Shown: positions 23,506 to 35,801, counted from the stretch's first letter. The stretch: DNA of 64,000 nt from Anisodus tanguticus (GCA_034509755.1 CM067541.1:25488501-25552500), one strand, 5' to 3'. The notes: generated from the letters alone by a model not told the origin. Translations and numbers: made by a program.

Positions 23506-24435
23506 ATAATAAGCAGTTGATGTGTTTGGTAAAGAAGTGTTGATGAACTACTTTTTTATTAAAATTTCTAAAATACCTTTAAATCTTTTACAAAAACTAT
23601 AAATTTAAAAGTAATCTTGTATAGAAAAGCTGAAAAGGTGAAAGACGAATAGAGAGTGAAGAGAAAGTTAGAGATTCTATTTTGGAAAAAGCATTTTGAG
23701 AATTACAAAAAATATTGAGGATAAAATAGTAAAAGTATTGATAACAAGATCAAGAGAAATTGTGGTGTGAAATCATATTTCAAGAGAAGAAAACCATAAA
23801 GACCATTAATAGTAAAAAACCAAGATGTTCTCGAGACACTAAAGTGCCACTAGTGGAGTAATTTTTGGCTTGTTCTTCTGGTTGCATCTTTAATTCAAAG
23901 AACAAAGTATAATAACTTAAAAGTTGATGATCAAGAATTGACGATGGTATATTATATATTAGAATTTCAACTAGAAATTAGGTAAAATACTTTCTATATA
24001 TAATTTTAACTACAAATCATAATTAGATATGAATTAAATAAACTACCAGCAGATATCAAATTCAGAACAATTTAGGTTTCCTATTCGACTCTGAATAAGT
24101 CTTCTAAGTTCTAACACACACGTGTGTGTGTCCTCTTTAAACCCTTAGATAGATTCATCATTATCCTTCAATGGGTATCGTACTATGTGACAAACACAGA
24201 CAAATTATGATATATGTAGCCTTGTTTTTTTTCAATATATGTTTTGAGAATTATATGAATTTAGATTAGATTGTAGTTTGGAAGAAAAAAGAAGCAATAA
24301 GCCCTCCAAAAATCCCAATCAATTGAAGCAATCACAACATCTAGTTCTTAATTTCTTCCTTCCCAAAACTTGACGTGAAATCGAGTACTAGAATGCAGTC
24401 TTTGCGGTTTCCTACAAGGGGCAATCACGTTAGGC
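23506..24435. other. AT-rich spacer, no gene seen
   Basis: No supported gene. The stretch around 23755-23790 (GAGAAATTGTGGTGTGAAAT) has a counterpart at 37100, part of the duplicated S1-like segment, but is too short to annotate separately. Confidence 0.45.
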
Positions 24436-24590
24436 CTTTATCATCATTCATAAGCAAGGAAAGTGCACAGTAGATTTCACGGTGGATATAAATGGAAATT
24501 ACTATTCGAAGAAATTAAAAGTTCATTGTAGACACGAGAAGATCCACCAGCTTTCATCGTCACACCTAGATTCCCAAAGAGATGCTCCCT
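24436..24590 (+). pseudogene. S1-like (self-incompatibility protein homologue) fragment 1
   Basis: A frame reading KVHSRFHGGYKWKLLFEE, then a stop, then TREDPPAFIV parallels the C-terminal half of plant S-protein homologues (hydrophobic, aromatic and Cys pattern). It is clearly paralogous to the fragments at 37100-37330 and 38960-39181. Element E inserted just downstream. S1 proteins are small secreted proteins; this copy lacks the N-terminus and has stops. The family call rests on pattern memory. Confidence 0.4.
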
Positions 24591-24619
24591 CCCTTGATCT
24601 AATTGTTAGTCTTTGTTTT

Positions 24620-24840
24620 TGAAAGAAATAATCCCTTGATTATTTTCATTAATTGAAAGGCTATATATACAAGTTACATAATAGGAGAATCATATTCCTA
24701 TTCTATTCCTAAAATCTTATTCTATACATTTATGGTAATACACTAATTATGGTAATACAATACTAATTATATTACAACCTTACCTAAACTAGGATACTAA
24801 ATATTTACCATAAATTACACATAATTGTGTATATTTAACA
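24620..24840 (-). repeat. 3' LTR of element E (221 bp)
   Basis: On the + strand it begins TGAAAGAAATAATCCC and ends GTATATTTAACA. It is followed at once by the complement of a G-rich polypurine tract, which fixes it as the 3' LTR of a minus-strand element. Confidence 0.93.
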
Positions 24841-24851
24841 CACCCCCGCAG

Positions 24852-27800
24852 TCATTGCGGGCGGTCTTCGAACGCTGAGACTGTCCCTAAAATCTTCAAA
24901 AAGGACCGAGGGAAGACCCTTTGTAAATATGTCGGCAATTTGATATCTCGACGGGACATGGCATACGCGAACTTGACCACGGACAACCTTTTCACGGACA
25001 AAGTGAATGTCCATCTCGATATGTTTAGTGCGTTGGTGCTGAACCGGATTACCAGAAAGGTAAATGGCACTAATATTATCTCAATATACCAAGGTTGCCT
25101 TCTGAATGAGACAATGAAGCTCCAAAAGCAAATTACGTAACCAACATGATTCTGAGACCACATTGGCTACCCCTCTATATTCAGCCTCGGCACTTGAGCG
25201 AGATAGAGTCGCCTGACGCTTCGCAGACCAGGAGACCAAGTTGTTGCCAAGGAACATACAGTAGCCATACGTAGACCGTCTGGTGTCTGGACACCCACCC
25301 CAATCAGCATCTGTGTATGAGACAAGTGTGGATGTCGATGAAGGATACAAATGCAACTCATAGTCCAGTGTACCCTGAATATACCGGATGATGCGTTTGA
25401 GTGCATTCATGTGCTCAATTCGGGGATCATGCATGAATAAACACACCTGCTAGACATCATACGTAATATCCGGTCTGGTAAAGGTAAGATACTGAAGGGC
25501 CTCTGTAAGACTGCAATAGCGGGTCAGATCCTCGTAAGGGACTCCGACCGCGGCACCAAGCTTGAACTTGGTATCAACTGGAGTGGAAGTGGACTTACAG
25601 GATGACATCCCAGCCCTCTCGATGATCTCGGCGGCATACTTCCGTTGTGACAAGAACAACCCATCGGAATGACGAGTGACAGCAATCCCCAAAAAATAAC
25701 TCAACGGCCCCAAGTCTTTCATAGCAAACTCGGAGCTGAGCATGGTCATGATGGACTGGCGCAAGGCATCGGAAGAGGCAGTCAAGATAATATTGTCCAC
25801 ATATAACAAAATGTAGGCTATGGACGAACCACGATGGTAGATGAATAAGGAATTATCCGACCTGCTGTGAGTGAACCCAATAGTTGAAACATAGTCAGCA
25901 AACCTTGTCTACCAGGTCCATGGATACTTCTTAAGCCCATATAAGGACTTCTTCAACAGATAGACATGATGAGGATGGTTGGGATCCCTGAATCCCATCG
26001 GCTGATGCATATAGATAGTTTCCTTGAGATCACCATGTAGAAAAGCATTTTTGACATCCAACTGATGAATAGGCCATGTCTTCGAAAGAGCCAAGCTAAG
26101 CACAGTGTGAATGATAGCCGGCTTGACCATCGGACTAAACGTCTCCCCACAATCTATACCAACCTGTTGAGTCTTACCATCACCCACAAGCCGCGCCTTA
26201 TGTCGAGCAAATGAACCATCTGAATTCTCCTTATGAGCAAAAATCCACATAGACCTGATAACATTAATACCATATGGACAGGGCACCAACTCCCACGTCT
26301 TATTATCAATACGAGCATTATATTCATCAGTCATAGTAATTTTCCAATTCGGGTCGTTTAAGGCAGACATAGGATTACGGGGCAAGGGGGATTTAGAGAC
26401 ATTATAATGTAAATTAAAATATCTTTTAGGTGTAACAATACCCCGCTGACTACGAGTGACTGGTCTATGACTCGAGGAAGAATTGAGTGGATGTCGGGAA
26501 TTTGCTAGGCTCGGGACGGAGTGGCCAGCAGACAGTGGGCCTGCTGGCCCAACTCGAGAAGTAGTACCAATGGCGGAAATAGAAACTCGACCAGTTCTAG
26601 TATTGGACTGGACAAGCCCAATTGCTGAAACTGGCCCAGTGACAAAACTGGGCAGAGAGGACTGTGACGGGCCAGTGGGACCAGCGGGCCGTGGGCCCAC
26701 TGGAGAATTTTGGGTGCGGGAGATGTCCGAAAAATGCTGAATAATATACGGGGATATTTGTTCATCCAAAAAATTATACGTACTAGGCACGGGAGAATGA
26801 CTTTTAGCAAATGGAAATTGGGATTCATCAAAAATTACATGACGATTAATGATGATTTTATTGGAGGATAAATCAAAGCATTTGTAGCCACGATGATTAG
26901 AAGGAAAACCTAAAAGCACACATGGAGTAGATCAGGCCTGAAGTTTGTTAATTGTGGTGGATGGAAATAACGGATAACATAAACACCCAAAAACCCGAAG
27001 ATGAGAATAAGAAGGAGATTTATTACATAAAATCTGAAGAGGGGAAGAATATGTCAAACCTTTGGAAGGAGTTATGTTAAGTAGATATGTAGCCATTTGA
27101 AGAGCGTGATGCCAAAAATATTGGGGTACGGAAGCATGAATTAATAGAGTGCGAATAATGTTATTTATGGAACGAATTTTACGTTCGGCTTTTCCGTTTT
27201 GTGAAGATGTATGGGGATAAGAAAAACGAAAATTTATCCCAATAGTAGCACAGAATTCCCGAAATACCCCATTGTCATACTCTTTTCCATTATCACACTA
27301 AAATTTTTTTATTTCACGGTCGAATTGGGTTCTGATGAATGCACTAAATTTTAGGAAGATGGAAAAAACTTGAGATTTCTTCGCTATTGGAAATGTCCAT
27401 AAAAATTTAGAATAATCATCCAAAAAAAGAACATAATACCGATGACCCATAGAACTAGGAACAGGAGACATCCATAAGTCGCTATGAATAATATCAAATG
27501 GCATTAAAGTATGAGATTTTGAGTCTACAAATGGCAACTTAACAATTTTTCCTAAAGAACAATATTGACAAATTGGAATACGACTCGCACCCTTACATGA
27601 AATAAAACTATTTTTATCTAAAGATGACAAAATAGAGGACCCCGAATGACCAAGACAAGCATGCCACAAGGAAGGAGAGATGGCTGCAAAAACTGATGAC
27701 AGATTTGACTCGATGGACCGGGACTGGGTGTGATAGGATAAAGATCTCCCCTACTATCACACCTCATGAAAGGACTCCCAGTCTTGAAATCATTTACAGA

Positions 27801-28178
27801 GAAACCAAATGGATCAAATTCAATAGAAACAGAATTATCAGTAGTGAATTTACGGACAGAGGCTAAGTTTTTAATCAATTTGGGGGCGTGTAGGGTATTT
27901 TTCAAGATAAAAGGGGGATGAGGGGGAGACAATGTTTTATGACCATAACCACGAATTGGAACAGAATTGCCATTACTAACAATAATACCGCGAGGGTTGC
28001 TCAAATTGGAATAAGATGAGAGAGTACCTGAATCGGATGTCATGTGGGTAGTGGCACCGGTGTCCATATACCAATTCGGGTCCGGTTGAGTCAAACCCAG
28101 TGTGTGCATCGCGACCTCGATATCTGTCCGAGTGGGGCCTGTTGCATGATGGGCTTGCGTGGGCTGAGGCCCAAGCAC
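24852..28178 (-). pseudogene. Pol remnant of element E (PR-IN-RT-RH)
   Basis: Reading leftward: protease with an intact WYMDTGATTHMT near 28065; pre-integrase MWHACLGHSGSS near 27665; integrase core PFDIIHSDLWMSP and LFLDDYSKFLWTF with a stop at about 27298; a long RT frame 26919-25909 (QLDVKNAFLHGDLKETI); RT catalytic box YVDNIILTAS near 25800, where the second Asp is replaced by Asn; RNase H TDADWGGCPDTRRSTYGY near 25320. Frame changes or stops lie near 27660, 27298, 26920, 25905, 25447 and 25080. Fewer lesions than in element C. Confidence 0.9.
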
Positions 28179-28562
28179 CCCTGCTTGCGGTCTCGGCCCG
28201 GATCGCTATTGGTCGTGGCCTGGACCGGGCCGGGAATTGGGCCGGGCTGCCGCCTTTGGGTTGGCCACCGCCGCCATGTGGTGTAAAGCGGGCCGGGCCC
28301 AAAGCGCTATTGTGGGGCCCCCGCCCATCGCATAGGGGCCCACTGTGGGCCCCAGAACTGTTGCTGCTGCTGCTGACCACCGCGAGGACCCCCACTGCCA
28401 CCACCATTTTGCCGGTTGCCGCCGCGGTTTTTGCCATTTTTTCTTATTTCCATCCTTTTTGCCGCCACCGTTGTTGCGGTTTTGGCTCGAGTTGTTGGAA
28501 CCGGTAGGATATACCGTGGACTCGGTCATTATGACTACGGGACTAGAACCGGTAGCCGCTCG

Positions 28563-29189
28563 TTACGCTATGCCTGCTTCTTCTAGTGTAAGCATAGAAC
28601 GCGCCTGATAAAATTTCGGAAGTGGATTACTTTGCCGAAGAAGCGTTCCCACACCACTATAGGCCTTGGAGAGGCCGGAAACCATTTGGAGGACCAAACG
28701 ATCGTTCGAAACCGGCACGCCAACGTTGCGTAGTTGGTCCGCCAAATCCTTAAATCTTTTGCAATAAGCCGAAACATTAGGGAAATCTTCCATATTGACG
28801 TGGGAGAAATCCTGCTCAAGGGTAACAGCTCTAGAATTTTGATTATCTTGGAATATATCACGCAGTCTATCCCAAGTCGCCTGTGCCGTAGCGTCAGGTT
28901 CAATAATTGTTTGCAAAAGGTCGGTAGAAATTGTGGAAAATATCCACTGAAGGACGGTAGCATCAATAGTCGTCCACAACTTAGGATCATACTCGCATTT
29001 TGGCACCTCCGTATCCTCAGGTGCCACGGGGATTATGTGATGGATGACTTGATGCGATCGTGCATGAATTTTGAACAGTTCGGCCCACGTCGCATATTGG
29101 ACGTTTTCTATTTCAAGAACGAGAGGGATGTTATTCTTGATGTTAGAAACTGTAAGGGCCGGATAAAACATGTTCCGGGATGTAGACAT
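28563..29189 (-). pseudogene. Gag of element E, truncated by a stop
   Basis: From the likely start ATG at 29189 (MSTSRNMFYPALTVSNIKN) it runs about 208 residues through ATWAELFKIHARSHQV, DATAQATWDRLRDIFQDN and NVGVPVSNDRLVLQ, to a stop after LEEAGIA at 28563. The frame continues past the stop into a Gly/Asn/Lys-rich basic region (about 28530-28400), then shifts through a Gly/Pro-rich linker to protease. A longer upstream start at 29261 is possible but would begin inside the leader. Confidence 0.85.
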
Positions 29190-29341
29190 ATTGATAGAAC
29201 AATATGTGATTGAGGGATTAGGGAGAAAATTTTGGGAAGAAAAGAGGTCCCGTCGGCACACAAATCGAGAGCAAAACGTTTCAGAAGTGGAGGGAAGTCG
29301 ACGGAAAATTTAGGAGAGTAGAGAGAGGATTTTAAGACCTA

Positions 29342-29355
29342 GACTCTTGATACCA
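29342..29355 (-). other. Primer binding site of element E
   Basis: The reverse strand reads TGGTATCAAGAGTC right after the LTR. It begins like the initiator-Met site (TGGTATCA) and then departs from it. Confidence 0.8.
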
Positions 29356-29576
29356 TGAAAGAAATAATCCCTTGATTATTTTCATTAATTGAAAGACTAT
29401 ATATACAAGTTACATAATAGGAGAATCCTATTCCTATTCTATTCCTAAAATCTTATTCTATACATTTATGGTAATACACTAATTATGGTAATACAATACT
29501 AATTATATTACAACCTTACCTAAACTAGGATACTAAATATTTACCATAAATTATACATAATTGTGTATATTTAACA
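29356..29576 (-). repeat. 5' LTR of element E (221 bp)
   Basis: Same ends as the 24620 LTR, with three substitutions that I can see. TATATATAC near 29398 on the + strand marks the promoter-proximal AT-rich block. Confidence 0.93.
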
Positions 29577-29581
29577 GTTTT

Positions 29582-30027
29582 TTCCAACATGTGTTTTGAA
29601 ATTGCAGTTTAGAAAATACTTTAATTTCTGACTAGGATTTTAAATGAGAATTATATGCTTATTATTTTCACAGCACCTTGAGTGTTACTCTTTCGCTACG
29701 CAGTGGGAGTCTAAATTAAACGGGTCAATAAATTCCGTATACCAGATAGTTAAATTAAAAAAGAATCCGATTAATATGAGTTTCTTTTAGTTACGGTATG
29801 CATGTACCAAGAGATGAGTGATCTAGAATTTTGATTTTATACGGAGTAAGTAAATTTTTTAACATAAATACTAAATTTTGTTCAAAGTAAGTGGATTTTG
29901 CTAAACTCGTAACTCTAGCTCTTCTATAAAATGTTGAGTGACCCAAAAACCTTTACTTTTTGTTGCGACAAAAGAGATTACCTGTGAAAGTAAACTTGCC
30001 ACAAAAAACCTAAATTCTTGTAGTATA
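29582..30027. other. Spacer, partly the far half of the split S1-like segment
   Basis: 29582-29680 (GAAATTGCAGTTTAGAAAAT, then GATTTTAAATGAGAATTATA) is the continuation of the segment interrupted by E. It matches the reverse strand at 36890-36960. The rest has no supported gene. Confidence 0.55.
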
Positions 30028-30032
30028 AGAAG

Positions 30033-30197
30033 TATTAGTGAATATTCGGAGAATATTCACAGTATATTTTGTAATTATGATAGATGTATATTTAAGGTAA
30101 CTTAGAATTCTTATTGTATTAGAAATCAACCTCTGTACAACTATATATATTGTGATTAATAAAAGGAATCCCTAAGGGAAATTATTCCAATCTTACA
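30033..30197 (+). repeat. 5' LTR of element B (165 bp)
   Basis: It lacks one copy of the approximately 42-bp tandem unit present twice in the 3' LTR and in element A. The terminal palindrome reads GTGAATATTC-GGA-GAATATTCAC. The degenerate primer site TGCTATCAAGAGTC follows. Confidence 0.9.
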
Positions 30198-30298
30198 TGC
30201 TATCAAGAGTCAAACCCTAATCCCCTCTCTAATTTTTTCTCACGGCTGAAACCCCCCCTCTTCCCTTCCTCTCGGTCGGCGGAAACAAGGTTGCCACC

Positions 30299-31090
30299 AT
30301 GTCTTCCCCCACTAATTCTGGTTCATCCACTGGCACACATGACAACCCCTCTCAACGTTCATTATCTTCTTTTCATCCGGCATTCTCCGTTAACAACATC
30401 AAGAATTTTATCCCTATAATTCTTGACCAAAAAGACTGTCAATATTCCATGTGGATGGAACTATTCTATATTCATGCATGTGCATACAATGTGCTCGACC
30501 ATATTGATGATTTTGTTCCTCGTCCCACCGATGCTGCAGACTCAACCTGGCGTCGCCTTGACGCCATCGTCAAACAATGGATCTATGACACCATCTCTAA
30601 AGACTTGTTGTGCACTATCATGAAAACAGGTGCTACGGCACGTGAACTTTGGGTCCGGCTAGAAGAAAATTTTCAAGACAATAAAAATACTCGGGCCGTG
30701 TATTTGGAAGAACAGTTCAACAATACACGTCTCGAGAATTTTAACAACATGTCCGAATATTGTAAGCAACTGAAACTCATAACCGACCAACTGTCCAACG
30801 TAGGGACTTCTGTTTCAGAAACCAAGATGGTGCTTCAACTAGTTGTTGGTTTACCGAAAGGTGAATATGATACACTCGCAATGATGATTCAACAAGCCGA
30901 CCCTCTCCCAAGTTTCAACAAAGCACGTTCACAACTTTTGTTAGAAGAAACACGTCGTGCCAAACAAGACGAGCACAATCACAAGGCATTAGCCGTTGAC
31001 GACATAACTCCACCGGCGGCCAACACCACCGCAAGACCACCAGCAGCAGCAGTCCCGCGGTGGAGGGCGTGGCGGCAGAGGCCGCGGTAA
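30299..31090 (+). pseudogene. Gag of element B
   Basis: ATG 30299 opens 263 codons: a Ser/Thr-rich N-terminus, SVNNIKNFIPIILDQKDCQY, the UBN2-type core (WIYDTISKDLLCTIM and NNMSEYCKQLKLITDQLSN) and an Ala-rich linker ending in VPRWRAWRQRPR. The last residues are probably read after a frame change near 31060; another frame continues as an Arg/Gly-rich, nucleic-acid-binding-like stretch. It is the longest intact gag core in this family here. Confidence 0.82.
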
Positions 31091-31274
31091 CAACAACAAA
31101 GAGAAGGGACGCGGCAAAGACAACGACAACCAGCAGCCAGGCCGAACTACTGCCTATTTCCCGTGGCCTGGACAACAACCAATATGGCCCAATCAGCAAA
31201 ACTAGGCCTCGCCTGCATGCCCATACCCAACTGTAGGGCCCCAGTTCCAGCAGCCTACTTGGTCACCTGGACTA

Positions 31275-33828
31275 TTGGGCTCTGCCCCAGCCAACAGGCA
31301 AGCCCACCCGCAGCAGCAGCACGCCCACATGGTCTCGGTCCAGCAACAATCGCAAGGCAGCAGCCAGGCCGCCACCGACTTGGGCCAGGCCTTCAGCACC
31401 GTGAACCTTCAACATCCCGACGAAAATTGGTACATGGACACCGGAGCCACATCTCACCTCACCCGGTCGTTAGGTAACTTATCTCAACTACTTCGGCTAA
31501 AGTGTCCTCAATTTATTACTGTCGGCAATGGTCATCGCATTCCAAATGAAGGTTACGGTAACACACATACCAAACATCCCCACCCGCCTTTCTCCCTAAG
31601 TCACGTCCTCTACACCCCTAACATCATTAAAAACTTAATCTCTGTTAGAAAATTCACTAGAAATAATTTTGTGTCTGTCGAATTTGACCCTTTTGGTTTT
31701 TCTGTGAAGGATCTCAATACGGGAAAATTCTTACGCGCTGTAATAGTGTGGGAGACCTATACCCCTTCACTCAATCTTCTGTTGTCACACCGCAATCATG
31801 TCTATCCTTTCCGGCTATCTCTCCCTCAACTTGGCACAACAGACTCAGACACCCCGGAGACCCAGTTTTTACTTTTCTTAGGACTACTAAGCGTATTCAA
31901 TGTAATAATGGGAAACTTGCCCAACACTGTCTTTCTTGCCCGCTCGGCAAGCATACTCGTCTTCAATTTATGTCATCAAACATTGTTACTTTTTCTCCTT
32001 TTGATATTGTTCATGCTGATTTGTGGACATCTCCGATTGTTAGCTCTTTGGCTCACAAATTTTATCTAGTATTCTCAGATGATTTTTCACATTTTGTCTG
32101 GATTTACCCACTGAAATTCAAATCTGATGTTTTTGCCAAATTCCTTGAGTTTCAAAAATTCATTAAAACACAGTTTGAAAAATCTGTCAAATCATTCCAA
32201 TGTGATAATGGACGTGAATTTAATAACTCGGCATTTCACAATTTCTGCTCTAAACAAGGCATGGTTTTCCATTTTTTCTGTCCCTAGACTTCCTCCAAAA
32301 ATGGAAAGGCTGAACGAATTATACGTACCATCAATAACATGGTTCGCACCCTTCTATTTCATGCCTGTCTTCCATCGCCTTTTTGGGTCTATGTTGTTAA
32401 AATGGTAAAATCCCTTCTTAATATTTTACCAACTAACACTCTCCAAAACAAGACCCCTACCGAAATCTTATACCGTAGGTTCCCATCCTATGACCATCTC
32501 CGTATTTTCGACTGCTTATGCTACCCCAACATAGCCTCCACTGCACCTCACAAACTTGCCCCTCGCACCTTGCCCTGTGTCTTCGTTGGTCTCTCTCCTA
32601 CTCATTGGGGCTACCTGTGCTATGAAATTGCCATTCACAAAATCATCGTCTCCCATCACGTCACCTTTAACGAGACAACCTTTCCTTTTTCATATTTTCA
32701 AAAATTTCAGACCACCGATTACATCTTTCTCGATGAACCGAGTCTGTCCCCGGCTATCCAATCTCTATACCAACAGCAATCCATTATTCCGACAGAGCAT
32801 ACATCCCCCGTCCCCGACACTGTCCGGCACCAACCAAACAAATCCCTGATGGTTATTTGCTATTATATGTAGATAGCATTGTTCTTACTGCCTCATCTGA
32901 CGGTTTGAAGAATGAAATCATTGCTCTACTTAAAACTGAATTTTTTATGACTAACTTGGGCAAGCTGAGTTATTTTTTGGGTATATCAGTGACCAGATCT
33001 GCAACCACTATGTTTTTGTGTCAGTGTAAATATGCAGAAGAGATAGTATATAGGGCTAAGATGGAAAATTGTAAAATTATGCCAACTCCAGTTGACTCGA
33101 AATCCAAGCTCAGTGCCAATGACGGTGCGCCAGTTTCTGATCCCACTCTATATCGGAGTCTTGCAGGTGCCCTTCAATATCTTACATTTACTAGGTATGA
33201 TATTGCATATGCCGTTCAGCCGGTGTGTCTGTTTATGCACGACCATCGAGAGTCCCATTTTGCGACCCTCAAACGTATTATCAGATACGTTAAGGGCATA
33301 CTGGACTTTCGATTACATCTCTACCCCTCTGCCCCAACCAAGTTACTCCCCTATACGGATGCAGATTTGGCAGGATGCCCCGACACACGTCGCTCCACCT
33401 CAGGCTACCGTGTATTTCTTGAGGATAATCTTATCTCATGGTCTGCCAAGCGGTAGGCCACGCTATCCCGTTCGAGTGCTGAAGCGGAATATCGCGGGGT
33501 TGCTAATGTCGTTGCTGAGATCTGTTGACTCCGAAATCTTCTTTTGGAGCTCCAGTGTCCACTACCAAAGGTGTCTATAGTCTATTGTGACAACATATCT
33601 GCCGTCTATATATCTCATAATCCGGTCCAACATCAGCGGACTACACATATTGAGATGGCTATTGACTTTGTGCGAGAGAAGGTTGCCCGTGGTCAGGTCA
33701 AAATATTACACATGTCTTCCTCGTATCAGTATGCAGACATTTTCACAAAGGGACTACCGAGACAGTTTTTCACCGACTTCCGATCCAGCCTTAGCGTTCG
33801 GCCTCCTCCCGCTCCGACTGAGGGGTAG
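31275..33828 (+). pseudogene. Pol remnant of element B (PR-IN, partial RT, RH)
   Basis: Protease is intact at its active site (WYMDTGATSHLT near 31430). A frame change near 31745 leads into pre-integrase and the integrase core (PFDIVHADLWTSP and CDNGREFNNSAFHNFC) with a stop at 32285. The integrase C-terminal part continues to about 32850. There it is fused to the palm of RT, starting LLLYVDSIVLTASSDG; the box is YVDS, so the second catalytic Asp is lost. RNase H follows, with a stop at 33456, and ends near 33828. Confidence 0.9.
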
Positions 33829-34035
33829 TATTAGCGAATATTCTGCGAATATTCACATTATATTTTGTAATTATGATAGATGTATATTTAAGGTAACTTT
33901 GGATTCTTATTGTATTAGGAATCAACCATTTAAGGTAAGTTAGTAATCTTATTGTATTAGGAATCAACATCTGTACAACTATATATATTGTAATTAATGA
34001 AAGGTATCCCTAAGAGAAATTATTCCAATCTTACA
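33829..34035 (+). repeat. 3' LTR of element B (207 bp)
   Basis: It holds two tandem copies of the GGTAACTT/TATTGTATTAGGAATCAAC unit (about 33886-33970). The terminal inverted repeat has one mismatch (GCGAATATTC-TGC-GAATATTCAC). It ends CTTACA before agaag. Confidence 0.9.
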
Positions 34036-34208
34036 AGAAGAAACAAATAGCTAAAAACAAAAAAAAATCTATAAACTTATAGCTTGTTTGGCCAAACTTT
34101 TGGGATGCCAAAAACGCTTATTTTAGTTAGTTGGAGTTAAGACATGAACTTTTTCATTATTTTCTTCATTCTTTTTGGCATTGTTTTTTTCCCGAAGGAA
34201 ATGAACTA

Positions 34209-34435
34209 CTCCCTCTGTCCCAATTTATGTGGCACCATTTCCTTTTCAGTATGTCCCAAAAAGAATGTCACGTTTCTATATTTAGAAATAATTTAATTTT
34301 ATTGAATGATTTGTAGCCACACAAATATCTAAGATTTGTTGTGGACCACACATTCAAAAGTCTTCATTTCTTCTTTAAACTCTGTGCCAAAGAAAATGAT
34401 GTCATATAAATTGAGACGGAGGGAGCAATTAATTA
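34209..34435. mobile_element. Stowaway-type MITE (227 bp)
   Basis: Terminal inverted repeats CTCCCTCTGTCCCAATTTAT and TAAATTGAGACGGAGGGAG are the classic Stowaway (mariner-related) ends. The left flank is TA, as expected for the target; the right flank reads CA, probably mutated. No ORF. Confidence 0.88.
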
Positions 34436-34517
34436 CTTAGAACTCCATTTGTGAAGATAAATAATAGAAATAGTGGTCATTTTCAAATTTTACAAGTATA
34501 ACTCAAGATGTGTATTT

Positions 34518-35801
34518 TGTTGGGTACTCTATTGTAAAGCAGTACGGGAAGTAAATAAATATTACAAGTGTTCGAAAGGATAAACAAATAGTCAATCTTC
34601 AGAACTGCCGCAAAGTTGTTGAGTCTTGAATCTTGATAACCTGAAATCAAGAAACACTAAATCTGGATGGTTACAACTGTGTGTTGAGTCGAGTGATTGC
34701 ACTCTGTCCTTAAGACAAGATTGCCCCGTATATATGCTTTTACGTTAGCGGGCAATAGTCTCCCAAGATAAAATAACACTTTAATCTCAACACTACAAAG
34801 TAAATAGGTTGAGCCTGACGAAGAAAACAAATACGAATCGACTTGCTGAAGATATGGAAAAAGAAGGAAGAGTTTCTGTTTTCGTCCAACGTTATTGGAC
34901 TGACTTTCTCTTCTGTTTTGTCTCTATGTATATAGTGTATCTCTGTTGTGTATATCTTGTGTATATGAGTGTGTTTCCTCACTGTTAGTGCATTGTTTTT
35001 CGTTGCTGTTAGTGTACTATTTTTCATGACTGAAAATGTACTCCATAATTGAGCTAAAAGGCATCAATATATAGCATGGAGGAGGGACTCCTCAACTGCC
35101 ACAAACAAAGATGTTAATGTCATTAGTGAGGGTTGTTAATGGCATTAGAGATGGTTGTTAATGGACATTTAGAGAGGCTGATTTATGGTCATGAAGGAGG
35201 GTTGTTTATGGAGTAGTTAACAACCAAGTAATGGTTGTTTAATGCTCTAAAAAACAGCCCAAATGGTAGGCAGAAAGTTTCTGCCTTCCGTCTTTCCCAA
35301 AATCAACTTTTCAGAAACTCTAGGGACCAAACTGTAAATATTAAGTAATTTGGGATCCAAAAAGATAATATCAGAAAGTCCCCACATCCCACGACCCGAG
35401 ACCGGATCGGACCGAACGGGCGGGCTGCGGCGCGCGTGTGGGCTTAGCCTTGAACCCAAGAACATCTAGGTCCTCCCTCCTCCTTTAAACACATGGGATA
35501 CCCCTTGGGGTCCCAAACCCTTTACCATTTTAGAGACTTATAAAGAGAGCAATTCTTCCTTTCCCACCGATGTGGTAGATTTGTCCCACACCATATTTCC
35601 ATGCCTCAAACACCTTACTTCGTGGACCAATATCTCTTTCATTTCTCAATGAAATTTGACGATTCTTGGCCCTACGGTCATCTACTCACTTAGTAGATTA
35701 TGCATGTGTGAAGAGACAAAGCCTCCAACATGTGGAACACTAGTGTTTAATTCATTAAAGATGGGTGGACGCATCTCCCCGCCAAAGGCAAATTTCCAAC
35801 A
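34518..35801 (-). repeat. Solo LTR of copia family F (1284 bp, TSD tattt)
   Basis: It begins TGTTGGGTACTC and ends GGCAAATTTCCAACA on the + strand, with tattt on both sides (34513-34517 and 35802-35806). No internal sequence remains, so it arose by recombination between the two LTRs of one insertion. It shares with G and J the block CACATGGGATACCCCTTGGG and the segment CTTAAGACAAGATTGCCCC (34709 onward). Confidence 0.9.

Larger units (their letters stand above)
24620..29576 (-). mobile_element. Copia element E (4.96 kb, minus, TSD gtttt)
   Basis: It is bounded by gtttt at 24615-24619 and 29577-29581. The two 221-bp LTRs differ, by my count, at three positions, making it the youngest-looking complete element here. 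Order on the minus strand is LTR, primer site, gag, protease, integrase, RT, RNase H, polypurine tract (GACTGCGGGGGTG), LTR. It interrupts an S1-like duplicated segment. Despite its youth it is inactive in cis: stops split gag and pol, and the RT box is YVDN. Confidence 0.93.
30033..34035 (+). mobile_element. Copia element B (4.0 kb, TSD agaag)
   Basis: It is bounded by agaag (30028-30032 and 34036-34040). LTRs begin TATTAG and end CTTACA, TA...CA rather than TG...CA. It encodes gag, protease, integrase, then the C-terminal half of RT and RNase H. The N-terminal half of RT is missing at a junction near 32850. Same family as element A, which keeps the RT part that B lost. The polypurine tract is CTGAGGGGTAG before 33829. 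Confidence 0.92.

Noticed and set aside
28044..28507. Open frames on the plus strand through the GC-rich part of element E
   Set aside because: They are antisense to the Gly/Pro-rich Gag-protease linker of E and show no domain; the open length follows from GC-rich composition.
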